Below are positions 46,501 through 58,006 of a DNA stretch of 64,000 nt, piece after piece (the first letter of the stretch is position 1; the number at the start of each line of letters is the position of its first letter). The stretch lies in the NCBI RefSeq assembly GCF_022201045.2, contig NC_068559.1, forward strand, positions 3,632,501 through 3,696,500, given 5' to 3'. Source of the stretch: Citrus sinensis. Its lineage: Eukaryota > Streptophyta > Magnoliopsida > Sapindales > Rutaceae. Under the pieces are notes generated by a model, which was given only the letters and a program-made list of their open reading frames with translations, did not search any database and was not told where the DNA came from. The translations under genes were made by a program, and so were the position numbers.

Positions 46501-46811
46501 TTTCTTCCCAAATTACCCTTCTTTACAGAACAAAACCAACATTGTTTCTCCCATATCGCCAAACCAAAAGCAGCTTTTCACTCTTGAATCATCAGCCAAC
46601 GGCGACCGCAAAAGACAACGATAAAAGTGATATCCGATCATAATCTATCCAGATCCAACACAAATCGACATCACTTAGTGGTATGAATTATTTTCTGAAC
46701 TTACTGAACTGAGTCGGGTGACAGGTTGCCTGTCGCACCCACCTGGAGATTCATTAAAACTGTATTATTTTAATATGACTCAAATAAATTTTTTTTATAA
46801 TTTCAGGCTTA

Positions 46812-49444
46812 ATGGATTCAGTTGTACTTGAATTGTGTTACGATGGTTGGTGGGAGACATTAGAGAATGGCCGTATGGAGTACGTGAATAGTAAAAATCG
46901 AGCTTTTTTGGTTGGAAAAAATTATCTGTTTGATCAGTTATTGGCAAGAGTATACGAGGTGTTACAAATAAACCCTAATGACTATAGTATCACAATGAAG
47001 ACAACATTGAGGTCTAGTAACACATTATATCGTATATGTGCAATGCCCATGGATATATGTGACGATGAAATGGTGAGGGTTGTGTTGCATATGGCATCTG
47101 ACGTAGTTAATTTTGGATGCATTCCTATATTCGTGACCACATCACCTTGAGTTCCGAGCGAAGGTATTGAGCCACATGTCGATACAGAAACTTCGTTTAG
47201 AGCAAATATGTCTAGCCCCGATAATGATGAAGAGGTGTTGCCAAGGACAATATCGCTGCAGCAATATTACTCTCCAATCCACGACAATTATGACAACGAT
47301 GATGATAATGGCGTTACGTTACAGGATGTTGGAGCAACGGTATTTTCAATAACGTCGTTGGAGCAACGATATTCTCCGTATTACAACAATGATTTTCGGG
47401 CAATGATGATTTTCATAATGAGACAGAGGGGGATAATGTTTGTGCAGAACCTTCTAATAATACGAGGCGAGGCACTCGTTTCAATAATGATGGTGATGAT
47501 GGAGGAGTCGGTCCTTCGAATGTTCCGTCGTTTCAACATGAGGATGAGTGTGAAGACAATACTCCTGTGAATAACAGAGGCAATAGACCTATTCCTTCTA
47601 TGGTTCGATCGAGAAAGAGAATTGACCCCCTTATAAGTCTTGCTCCAACTTTGCCTTCGAACATGGTTGCTCCAAGCTTTGTTAGCAGTTGTGACTCAGA
47701 TGATATCAGCGTGGGTAAGCTATTTGCTGAGAAAAATGAGCTTATATTACAACTATGCAAGGTGGCCTTTAGAGATAAGTTTGATTTCAAGATTGCACGG
47801 TCTACTACGACACGTTTCGAGGCTCACTGTTGTTCAGAATCATGTAAATGGCGTATTCGAGCAACTAGAAGTTCGAACGAGCAAAATGTTCCTTGGGTGG
47901 TGAAGAGAATTGATAATGTACACACTTGTCATAATGAGGTATTGGTTGATGGACGTCATCAAGTAAGGAGCCGGGTTGTCGGTCATATTATCGCAGAAAA
48001 ATATATTCAAGATAAGAGGATTTATACTCCCAATGACATAAGAGCAGATATGCAACAAGAATACAATGTTCAGTTAACATACCAGCAGGCATATAGGGCG
48101 AGAGAAGTTGGTCTTGAAATAGTTCGCGGCAACCCTGCAGAGTCATACAACTTGCTCCCTAAATATTCTCACGTACTAACTACAACGAATGAGGGTACAA
48201 TCACTCACCTCGAGCAGGATGGAGATGGTAATTTCTTGTACTATTTTGTAGCACTCAGATATTCCATCAAGGGGTTTATGCAGTACATTCGGTCTGTCAT
48301 TGCTGTAGATGGTACTCATCTGAAGGGACTATATCGTGGAAGCATGTTCGTGACAACATGTCTTGATGGTAACAATCAATTGTATCCGTTAGCCATTGGG
48401 ATCATGGATTCAGAAAACAATGATGCTTGGGAATGGTTTATGATGAAGTTACACGCAGTGATTGGTGATAGACCTGAGTTGGTAATTATCCCTGATCGAT
48501 GCACTGCCATAAGGAGAGCCGTTCTTAAAGTATTTCACAATGCAACTCATGGCGTTTGTTTTTACTACGTCAAAGGTAACATTAAGTCACAATTTAGAAT
48601 GTCCAAAGCTCTTTGGGATAAATTTGAGCCTGCCTTTATTAATGCAGCAAAAGCATATGGCCACGAGGAATTTAAGAGACAACTTAAAGGGTTGTGGATG
48701 ATCCACTCGGGTGCGGCTGATTACCTAGAAAATAATGTCGGTACGTGTAATTGGGCAAGGTCTCAGTTTGAAGGTAGGAGGTATAACATTCTTACCACCA
48801 ACATCGCAGAGAGTGTTAATGCTTTCATGAGGGAACCTTAAAAATTTCATGTTACTCATCTTGTTGATCACTTTAGGAAAACATTGCAGCAATGGTTTTA
48901 TGATAGAAAAATTGTGGCTGAATCAATGACTACTCGGCTAACAACATGAGCGAATGAAATAGTCACTGAGAGGAGAACTATAGCTGAAAGAATGATAGTT
49001 CGGCCGGTGTCTCCGCATCACTTTCAAGTTATAGGCGGTGGGCTTAAGGAAGGGTTGGTTGACTTGCAAAAGAGAACTTGCTCCTGCAGAGTGTTTCAGC
49101 TTGATCAGCTTGTGTGTGCTCATGCAATTGCGGCGTGTCTAACACACCGGGTGGATTTTATTAACTTTTGCTCGGACTTTTACACTACAGAATTGTTGGC
49201 GATAGCTTATGCACAACCAGTGGAGTCAGTTGGTGATGTGGCTGATTGGGAAGTTCTAGATGAAATTCAGGAGATGCAAGTATACCCACCAGTTGAGGCA
49301 CCACCACCTGGCCGTCGTAAAGAGCTCAGAATACCCTCGGCTGGCAAGGACATTGACCGGCGGACTGTAAGATGCGGCCGGTGTCATGAACTAGGCCATA
49401 ATCGTAAGCGATGTAAGAATCTTATTGCGTCGACTCGAAGTTAG
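46812..49444 (+). pseudogene. MULE transposase (MuDR type), interrupted
   Basis: Segments in order: an N-terminal domain 46812-47148 (VVLELCYDGWWETLENGRME), an acidic linker to about 47560, the Mutator DNA-binding zinc region at about 47700-47940 (CCSESCKWRIRA, HTCHNE), the catalytic MULE domain at about 48280-48680 (AVDGTHLKG with the first Asp, IIPDR with the second, HEEF as the likely Glu), a SWIM zinc finger at about 49070-49130 (CSCRVFQLDQLVCAHAI) and a CCHC knuckle near 49372-49413 (CGRCHELGHNRKRC). Breaks: TGA at 47148-47150, a frame change near 47400, TAA at 48839-48841 and a TGA near 48947-48949. In the C..H motif after the second Asp the expected His reads Tyr (HGVCFYYVKG). These suggest a recently inactivated copy. 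The product would bind the inverted ends and cut and paste the element. Confidence 0.88.
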
Positions 49445-49655
49445 TTGTATTTTGTGTGTTATTCGTTGGTTAAAACTATTATTGTTTTTGTGTTTCGTTG
49501 GTTAAAACTGTTATTGTTTTTTGTGTATTGTACACTTATATTTCAGAAAACTTTATTTTATTTTAAAGTTCAAAATGTGAGGCATTAAAATTATATAAAC
49601 TTAAGTGCGCAAATTAAAAAAAATCAAATTTCAACATTAAAATTACTACATAGGT

Positions 49656-52600
49656 CTACAATATAATATCGTCATTAAATATATCAACGACAATCTTCTT
49701 TCTAAAGTACTCGACATGACTAGCGTTAAACTCCAATATAAGCCCGAACATTAAATACATCGTAACCATCAATACAAAAACACCGCAATCGCCAGTGCCT
49801 CTTTCTTGTTGCGGCACGCTCTTAACTGCAATAACTTTCCACGGGTCTTCACTCCACAACTCGGGTCGGATATTGTAGAAGCCAACATATTCCAACCATC
49901 GAGGGAATATAACTTCAAGTGGCTTGAATTTCAACTTGTACCTTTTGTCGTCGCGAAATGTGAGTAATGAGTCATAAATCCAAACTTTATTTTTCCGAAA
50001 GTGAACTCGTGCTAGTACCCAATGCGCGCCGTCCAAGTTAACAGGGATAAATAACTGCATATAAAAATTAAAAAACATGTTCGTTATATATGCAATTGAA
50101 ATACAACAAAGAAAAAGCAACAACTCGAATATTTTCATTATAGAGCACGTGAAATGTAATAAAATACATACCATATCGACATCCGTCATTGATTTGGACA
50201 TTGTGTGTTGTCGCCCATAAAGATAACTATTCAAGCGGTCGTCGAATACTAATGAATCGACCGCACAATCCCCGTTGTTCCATAACTGATTCAAGAACAC
50301 CTAGTACATAGATAACCAAGAAATGCATAAATGAACAACACTTAAAGGCAATAATTAAAAATCAAATTAAATAGTATTTATAAGTTTTGTCGGCACGTTA
50401 CCCAAAAAAATGTGTCAGTATGTGTGACACGTTGGAGTAAGGCATTTGGATACTGCCGTTGTTTCTCGCTAATCAAGCGGAGATACTCGTGAATATGCTG
50501 TATAAAAAAAAATATTACAATTTAAAAAAAAATTATACACAAATCCACAACAGAATACACCACGAGGAAAATATAAATCCCTCATCGCCTAGCCATCCCA
50601 TCGAAGATATATTCAAAATTATTTGAAAGAATGACCGCGGGTACTGGACTCTCCGGCGAACTTTGCTATCACCAGTGAACCATTCGATCAAACTCAGCAA
50701 ACAGACTAGAGTCCTCCAATCCTCTCAGTGGATTTACATCCACACTCGTACTCATGTCAATCGCATGCTCCATGATTTGGGGTCGCGATAAAGGCCGGAC
50801 GTTCTGTCCTCGCCTGACCGGAGGAATCATGTAAGGACTGTTATAAACATACGATGGTATGTACGCGCGGCCGAACTTACTAACCCCCGGAGGCGCCTCT
50901 GTGAACACCTGCACGCTCTCCCCACTAACATTCCCGTAGAAACTATACAATGACGTGGGCGTAGACAAATTTTCATTGCCCACGTCAGTATACACTCCAT
51001 AGTCATCCGGGGCCTGTACATTCGCCAAAAAGAACATATTAAATAACTATCAAATTAAAAGTTAAACGAACATAATTATTAAATTTAAATTAGCTTACCG
51101 CATACGAGCGTGCAGTGGGAGAATCCTTATTTGGACGCTTAGAAAATGTGTCGATGAAGCCAACAAAGGTTTCTTTAAAATCTTTTAATTCTGACTTTAT
51201 TTCATACACGTTACGATCAATCTTATCCAGCCGTCGTCGTACGTAATCATTAAACTGTTTTGTCCTCGACTATTACAAAAGGAAAAAATAAATTTAGAAT
51301 AACAATAAAAAAATAATAATTTATAAAGGAAAAATATCATATATTATTTATAACCTCAGAATCCCGTGCGTCATCAGAGTTGTCTGTTTGCTGCTGGTGG
51401 TCATCAACAGCCACCTCATCCTCAAAAGTGTCATGACCCACCTCATCCTCAAAAGTGTCATGATGCTACTCTGGTATTGGGTTTGGTATGTCATCATGAT
51501 CGTCATGCTCGTTTGATTGCCTTGTAACCGACGGCATCGCGTTGATTGAGGGTTGGTGCTGTATAAAGTATCATTTAAAATTAGTAAATGAAAAGTCAAA
51601 AATTTCGATTAACAAATTTTTTGTACTTAGAGTATACCGACCTTATGAACCCAGTCTGGAATGCTTGGCAAGTAATCCTTCACAGAGAGCCAATATTTTC
51701 TGCTACTCTCCTTTGAATTTAGCTCAAGAGTTTGTAAAACGTCCCCCTGCCATAAATTCAATTGAAAATTTTAAGTAAGTATACATTTCTTAAATTTAGT
51801 AAAGTTAAAAAAATAAGTAATACATATTACTTACAAGACGAGATTCGTCGTTGAAGAACGAATAAACCTCCGCAAAGTTGATTCTCGAAGACGCCATGGG
51901 CTTCCATTGCAGAATGCAGGGAATCTTATTCTTCATTTTGACGACCCATGTTGATGGCAACCCTCCGATTGCTTCGTAAATCCAAGCCTACAACAACCAA
52001 AGTGAAAAATCAAATAAAACAACTATCAAATATTTAATACTATAAAACTTATTAATAAACAAAAAAAAAAGCTCCTGAACCCCAGACGTAAAGCCGTAAA
52101 GATTGTATTTTTTAATATTATGATCTGGATTTTTCAACCGAGTCTTCTTAAATTTCTCGTCTTTCTAGAATAGTGCATTGTCAAGACTCTCGTAAATCAT
52201 TTCCCACGACAATAGACCCCATGGATGCTTTCGGAAGTACTGGATATCATCAACTTGGTCAAGCCAATCGAAATTAATTTGACAGTGATTTTTTCTTGCA
52301 TTCAGTACTCTGTCCGCAAAATAAAACAGCGCAATCTTTAATGCGTCCATATCGTCCATTTCCTCGAATTTCAACTCCTTAAATACTGCATCGAATTGCT
52401 TCACATTAATCTTACGATGCACCCCACCAAAATACGTATTCCGTAGCCTCTGCTCCATTTCATCATTTTCTTGATTGGTATCAACACCAAATGAAAGTCC
52501 AGTAACCAAGCACCATTCAACAATTGACAAGCGAATCAAATGCTTACCAATTTGAAACCATAATTGATCCTCACGGCTATCTTCTTCATGGGCCACTTGC

Positions 52601-52833
52601 TGCAGTAAAAGATTGTGCAAAATTACCCCACTAAATGGAAAACTTCGACACTCCAAAAAATGCCCAAATATATCCTTTTTGAACATACTCAACTGCCGCT
52701 TTGTTAATTTTTTCTCGATGGCTTTTACGACCGAAGATAACATACACATGCTCAAAATTCGACCAGGAAAGTGATCAGCATAACGAAAATACATCTTGCC
52801 TACTTCAATATCCGGTGATTCTGATTTCGCCAT
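49656..52833 (-). CDS. DUF1985-Ulp1-like cysteine protease of the MULE
   Basis: A multi-exon transposon-borne gene. The first exon (52833 to about 52080) encodes a DUF1985 domain (LSIVEWCLVTGLSFG, HPWGLLSWEMIYESL) and contains an in-frame TAG at about 52163-52165, after which the domain continues (YNLYGFTSG). The next exon (about 51988-51837) continues it: AWIYEAIGGLPSTWVVKMKN. Then come charged linker exons, one with a 27-bp tandem repeat (51412-51465), and a proline-rich exon (51017-50669). The last exons (50300-49656, intron at about 50054-50171) form the C48 protease: His in GAHWVLA, Asp in VWIYDSL, Cys in GTGDCGVF, so the catalytic triad is present. Such genes occur only in Ulp1-bearing MULEs and related plant transposons; their job in transposition is unknown. 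SUMO or ubiquitin-like deconjugation is family inference. The stop makes it probably non-functional. Confidence 0.85.
51412..51465. repeat. Two-copy 27-bp tandem repeat in the MULE protease gene
   Basis: The unit CACCTCATCCTCAAAAGTGT... is present at 51412-51438 and 51439-51465, in frame (nine codons, HDTFEDEV on the minus strand), so it lengthens an acidic linker without a frame change. Confidence 0.8.
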
Positions 52834-53351
52834 GTATCTGTAATATTTATAAAATTATTACATTACATTTACAGAAAAAAAATTGACTCGTTAAAAAAAA
52901 CTCTAATTTTTGGTGCAACAGCGCCTGCTGTCACACCAAATATGGTGCGACAGCAAGCCGTGCATGGGCGCACGCTGCTGCCTAGCGATGGACGCGCGCG
53001 CGCCCTGCGCCCCTCCCTCCCCACCCCCAAAATTAAGCGCAATCACTCCAAAATCGAAAACAATACTCCCAAACACCACCAACCACCACAAACATCATCA
53101 CCACCACTATTATTCTCAAGCTATAACTATTATTATTCTAAAATCTCATTTTAAATTAATGAAAATAAGAAAAATAACTAACCTAGGTTTTGTTGAAGGT
53201 TGTAGATCGTAGATCGGATGTCGGTGAGAGATGGAGCCGCCGCCGACGAGGGTTGATGTCGTCGCCTATGATGGGAGTTGGATCGGTTTGGGAGAGATGA
53301 GTGAAAAAGAGTGTTAGGGGAGAGATGAGGGAGGGGTATTTTGGTCTCAAA

Positions 53352-53442
53352 TGTTGTTTTATGGCTAATGTTGATAGAAATATTTTTGGGGGGTTAAGAT
53401 GAAAAAAAGCAAAAATTTTTTGGTTATTACTGTAAATTTTCC
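53352..53442 (-). repeat. Right terminal inverted repeat of the MULE
   Basis: Inverse complement of the left end with mismatches and small gaps; GGCTAATGTTGATAGAAA near 53364-53381 pairs with TTTCTATCAACATTAGCC on the left. Confidence 0.8.
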
Positions 53443-53863
53443 TAGTAATATAGGTCTACATTTTAGTGATCCTAAATGATGAACACTTGAGGTTGGGCTG
53501 AGTGAACCTGTGTAATGCACAAACAGAATTTATCTCAAGGGCAATAAGGCATTATATATCTTTCACTAGAATTTTTGCAGGATTTAAGATCACAAAATCC
53601 GTCTAACATATTGTAATGTACAAACAGTTATGCAAGAAGTGAAGATAGATCAGCTTGTCTTTGGAAGATTAATAAAGGAAAATTATGTCATAGTTTTCTT
53701 GGTATATAGTACATATAAAAGATATTAATTGCATAATAATTTGGCTTGAGCTGTTTACTCTTCCATTTTTTTATGATTGTTAGCTGTAAATTTTTCTTAT
53801 TAATTCCATATTTGTTAGCTGCATAATATTTTTTTCATTTGAACTTTTTTAATTTCTCTTTAG

Positions 53864-55170
53864 GTCAGCTGAATGGAGTTTTTGCTTTGGCTTTTAGTAA
53901 AGGTGGATCTCTACTTGCTCACAGTGGGTTTGACGGGTCTGTCTTCTACTGGGACTCTGTAATTTTTTAATTAAAAAGGAAAATTTAGCTTATCAATGGG
54001 GACATTGAGGTGAAACTATTTGATTTCTTTTTTAGTGATCAAGTTATTCTCTTTTATTTTTTTTAAACACTTATAACTAAACATATGGTTTTCTCTCAGT
54101 ATTAAGTTGGCACTCAACAAGCCATGTAATATTAGGTGGTCAAGAGATTGTATGGCTTACACATATGATACTGCAGGAAAGGTTTAATTTTAACATTTTT
54201 GTAGGTTATAGCAGTAGAATGACATGTGGTGATTTTACGCCTGATAGTATTCATAAATCTATCATTTTCTTCTACCTCGTTTTTTAGGCTTCAACTATAT
54301 TTGTTTTATTTATATATTTTGTAATTTTATATTGACTGTTGTTTGTTTAAGGTAACGCAATTTGTGCATGTTCTGATGATACATCATTAAGGATTTTGAA
54401 TTTTGGAAGCATGAAAGAAAGAAAGGTCAAAAAAGGTATAATTATAGATTTTGATTTGCAATTTCTCTATTTGTTTTCCCTAAGTCACTGAAGTTGAGAT
54501 TTGAACTCAAAGAAATGAGTGGATAAGGAATTTTAAAATTCGAAATTAAATATATGATGGTTGCTTTTAATTAATTCTCAAGCTTTTTCACCTTCTTCTC
54601 TTTTCCCAATCTTTTTAAACATCGTCATTATATTTTTCTTATATCTTGAGTAATTAAAAGTTCCCAAAATTATAATTTGGCCTTTAGAATATGCATAAAT
54701 ATTGTCTTGGTTTACCTTCTCCTTAACTACTATGCTTAGTGTTTGCATTTAAAATAATTAGAATTTTAAAAAGTTCGAATTTATTCCAATAAAGCTAGTA
54801 TCTTCTCATTTTATAGAATATGGTGGCTTTTTTTAGAGGCAAGAGGCAGCACATGTCATGTTTGTCACCTTTCTTTTATTCAACATATCTTTATAACTAG
54901 AGTGTACCAAACTGTCTTGCTTGATTGTTTTATAGTTCAAGTTTTGAAGACTAGATCTACAATAGGATTAGTTGCTTTATGTTTTAATTAAAGATTACAT
55001 TAGTAGTTGTTTACTTTGTGTCATCTATTTATTTATGTTATGCTTTTTCTATAAGAAGTCGATATCATGGAGCGGGTTTGATATGCTTGACCACAACCTC
55101 GGATTCAACCCTTACACTTACTAGTTCTAAAGATGGTTCTGTCTATGTCATTAGATTACCAGATGGAGAG
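53864..55170 (+). pseudogene. AAMP-like WD40 gene, four exon remnants (R3 copy)
   Basis: The longest AAMP-like run. Exon remnants: about 53864-53968 (GVFALAFSKGGSLLAHSG, DGSVFYWDSVIF), about 54100-54245 (LSWHSTSHVILGG with a slip, then SRMTCGDFTPD), about 54352-54438 (NAICACSDDTSLRILNFGS, matching ICTGSDDATLRIWNP) and about 55058-55168 (YHGAGLICLTTTSDSTL, SSKDGSVYVIRLPDGE, matching YHTEGLTCL and GSKDGSVHIVN). The order and intron positions agree with an AAMP-like gene, so this was once spliced genomic DNA, not a retrocopy. Stops and a slip in exon 2 make it a pseudogene. The C-terminal exons do not follow; other sequence and a Copia fossil take their place. Confidence 0.75.
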
Positions 55171-55174
55171 GTTA

Positions 55175-56135
55175 GACTTTATTTAGTTTCAATAAAACTT
55201 TTCTAATCTATATTGTTATTTATTCTATTTCTATGTTGTTAATGTTTCTTAGAGTGGGTAACTTAGTTCACTTGACTCTCGTAATTTTGCTTTATATAAG
55301 CCTTTTACAAGTTGATCATTTAAGTTATAGCCTGAACAAGCACTTTTAAATTATGGTAAAGAATAATAATTCTAAATAAGATTGGATAAGTTCATTTTGT
55401 TTGTTGAATCAAATCCCAGTCCATCCTTTTAACTTGTGTAAAGATATTAAATTTTTCACATGCTAAATTTCATTACATTTTTCTAAGAAAATTCATTTTT
55501 CTGTTCTTGTTTAAAGATATTTACCAAGTTGACATTACTCCTAGGCATCGTAGTTGACACAGTATGGAAAGATAAAAGATTGTATGTTTTTATTGATTGA
55601 TATTTCTTGTTTGGGATAGGGTTTCCACAAAATGATGTTTGATGGCACGCTTGTCTCAGCACATGTAGGGACATGTTCAGATATGGATGATCAATTTTTT
55701 TTTATTCCATGTACCCTACTAATGCCACTCAAAGCATAAATGCAGACTAACTAGTTCTTTTTGAGAGGTTGACATAATATGGGAAGATAAAAGATTGTAT
55801 GTTTTTATTGACTGATATTTCTTGTTTGGGATAGTGTTTCCACAAAATGATGTTTGATGGCATGCTTGTCTCAGCACATGTAGGGACATGTTCAGATATG
55901 GATGGTCAATTTTTTTTTTATTCCATGCACCATAACAATGCCACTCAAAGCATAAATGCAGACTAACTAGTTCTTTTTGAGAGGTTGATGTGTAGGTTTT
56001 TGACCTTTTATCCTTTGTTTGCACGTAAAAGTTTCAACCAATTGGCTTAGTCCCTTGCACCAAATGGTGACAATTGTTGACTTTTGCTTTATCTTTAATT
56101 TTTGTTTAGTTATTGAGGGTGATTAATTGTTCTAC
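55175..56135. other. Intron-like and spacer DNA with a tandem duplication
   Basis: No gene. AT-rich sequence following the last AAMP-like exon remnant, containing the 215-bp tandem duplication listed separately. Confidence 0.5.
55549..55985. repeat. Two-copy 215-bp tandem duplication
   Basis: The block containing GATAAAAGATTGTATG and CTCAGCACATGTAGGGACAT is repeated head to tail, at about 55549-55763 and 55764-55985, offset 215 bp, with few mismatches. Confidence 0.85.
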
Positions 56136-56400
56136 TAGGGGTGGCAATACTACCTGTAAACCCACAAATCCGCCTAAATCCGCCCGTTACAAGTAATTTT
56201 GTAGGTTGCAGGCAGATATGGTATCATAAATTAAAACCCACATCAAGTTGCGGGTGAGTTTGGTATATGTCAAATATTCGATGGATACCTGTATAGATGT
56301 CCACTAACCTACACTTTTTAGGTATTTTTAAAATTTTAATTAAAAATATTTAAACTTAAAAAATATAAAGTGAATAAATGTAAATGTTCATTTACATTTA
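56136..56400. mobile_element. Truncated hAT-type MITE
   Basis: Left end TAGGGGTGGCAATAC followed by motif-rich sequence (CCCACAAATCCGCC, GTTGCGGGTGAG), like the hAT elements nearby. A right end with matching target duplication is not seen; near 56405 the sequence resumes as the array spacer (GTCTACATTTTGGTGG), so the element is cut or decayed on the right. Confidence 0.5.
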
Positions 56401-57219
56401 TTAATAATATACATGTCTACATTTTGGTGGTCCTAAAAGATGAACACCTGAGATTGGGCCAGACGAATTTGCTTCTTAAATGACTAGAAAACTAAGCTAT
56501 ACATAGTAGGCACTAATTGATGTTCTATCATTCAAATCACTTTCGTAATCTGCATCAGTGAATGCAGTAACTTGAGATCATCATCTTTGACAAAATTCAA
56601 ACCATAATCTCATGTCTCTTTTCAGTATCTCAGAACTCTTTTGCAGGCCATCAAGTACTGAAGAGTTGGTGTACAATGTAAGTAATATGGTCTTATTAAG
56701 ATTAAGTACTGAAGACCACCAACTATACTCCTGTAATAAGTAGCATCTTCAATGTAATACTTTATCTCTCCCTCAATAATCTTCTATAGTTTAGAATCTT
56801 TACCACTGCTCATTAATGTGATTATACCTTTGCATTCAAGCATATCCACTTTACTAAGTAAGTCTCTGATATATTCTTCTGAGACAAGTAGATGTTGTTA
56901 TGATTATAAAGCACTTCTATCATAAGGAAATATAACAATTTCTCTAGATTCTTTAATGGAAATATAGAACTAAATTGTTAAATAAAATTCTCCAACACTA
57001 TACTATTGGGTCCTATAACAAGAATATCATCAACATATATTAGCACCATAATCAATGATGTTTTGGTTTTTCTCAAAAACAATGATGAATATGATTTTGA
57101 ATTCTTGAAACCCTACTATAAAAGGCGTCCTCTGAGTTTTTGAAACCAAGCCTTAAGAGCTTTTTTGAATCCATACAATGCATTGGGCAGCTTGCAAACA
57201 AAATTAGGTTTGTTCTAAT

Positions 57220-58006
57220 TGGGGATGACAATGGGCACCGCCCGCAGCGGATTTGGTAATGTTTGTCATTACCAAACCCAAACACGCACAAAATTTAAAT
57301 TACCAAACTCACCCGCAACCCGCAGCGGGTTTTATTTTTTTAACAAAACCACCCGCTGCAGGTTTCGATAATTACTAGACCCGTAATGGTATCCAACTAA
57401 TTTTTTACGAGTTTGTACATTTAAAATCATAAATGTTCAATATATAAATTTACAATAATAACCTCAAATTTCACATACCATATTCAATTTTAAATTTAAC
57501 CAATATAAATGAAAAATTAAAATTTCAACATCAATCCAATACAAATTCTCAAATTTAAATATAAAATACACAACATGATACCTCTAATAATGATTAAGAT
57601 TAATATTTTTAAAAGAATAATACTTTTCAAATATTAATCTGAAGAAAAAAATTATAATAATGAAATAATTCATTCAGTAAGTTAAAGAAAAATAGTTCAT
57701 ATAAAAATATTTTGATTATTTGGCACTTTGCATAATTGTATTATTTTCCTTATATACTTTTTAAATTTAATTTTTTTCAAGTAAAATTAAATTAAAAATA
57801 TTTAAAAAAATATTGCAGGTCTAGCGGATATCCATGCGGGTATCCGTCAAATATGGGGCTAATACCAACCCCATCTGCATCCAAGTGCGGGTTTCAATTT
57901 GTAATACCAAACACACCCGCAACCCACAAAATTATCCATAGCGAGTGGGTTTTGGCGGGCAGGTTTGGGCGGATTTGCGGGTTTACAGGCACAATTGCTA
58001 TCCATA
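57220..58006. mobile_element. Non-autonomous hAT element in the Copia fossil
   Basis: 787 bp with a perfect 8-bp target duplication GTTCTAAT at 57212-57219 and 58007-58014. Left end TGGGGATGACAATGGGC, right end TTGCTATCCATA, imperfect inverted ends. Sub-terminal GCGGGTTT/AACCCGC-type motifs occur on both sides and the interior is AT-rich. No transposase. It interrupts the reverse-transcriptase region of the Copia fossil, so it is younger than that element. Confidence 0.82.

Larger units (their letters stand above)
46410..53442. mobile_element. 7.03-kb Mutator-like element carrying a Ulp1 protease gene
   Basis: Flanked by a perfect 9-bp target duplication TAGTAATAT at 46401-46409 and 53443-53451. 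The ends are inverted repeats of about 100 bp (GGGAAATTTAC at left; GGAAAATTTAC read from the right; both contain TTTCTATCAACATTAGCC). It encodes a MULE transposase on + and a DUF1985-Ulp1-type cysteine protease on -, the gene set of Ulp1-bearing plant MULEs (Kaonashi/KI-MULE type). It sits inside a copy of the AAMP/IRE1-like unit; the unoccupied site is visible in other copies near 33225 and 39730. The transposase has several breaks, so the element is not autonomous now, but clean ends and target duplication suggest moderate age. Confidence 0.93.

Noticed and set aside
47208-47570. Independent gene between transposase segments
   Set aside because: Part of the MULE transposase linker; its tail is a shadow frame after the frame change near 47400.
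53040-53212. Pro/His-rich small proteins near the right end of the MULE
   Set aside because: Composition comes from a CCACCA-rich leader region upstream of the protease gene; no start or family support.
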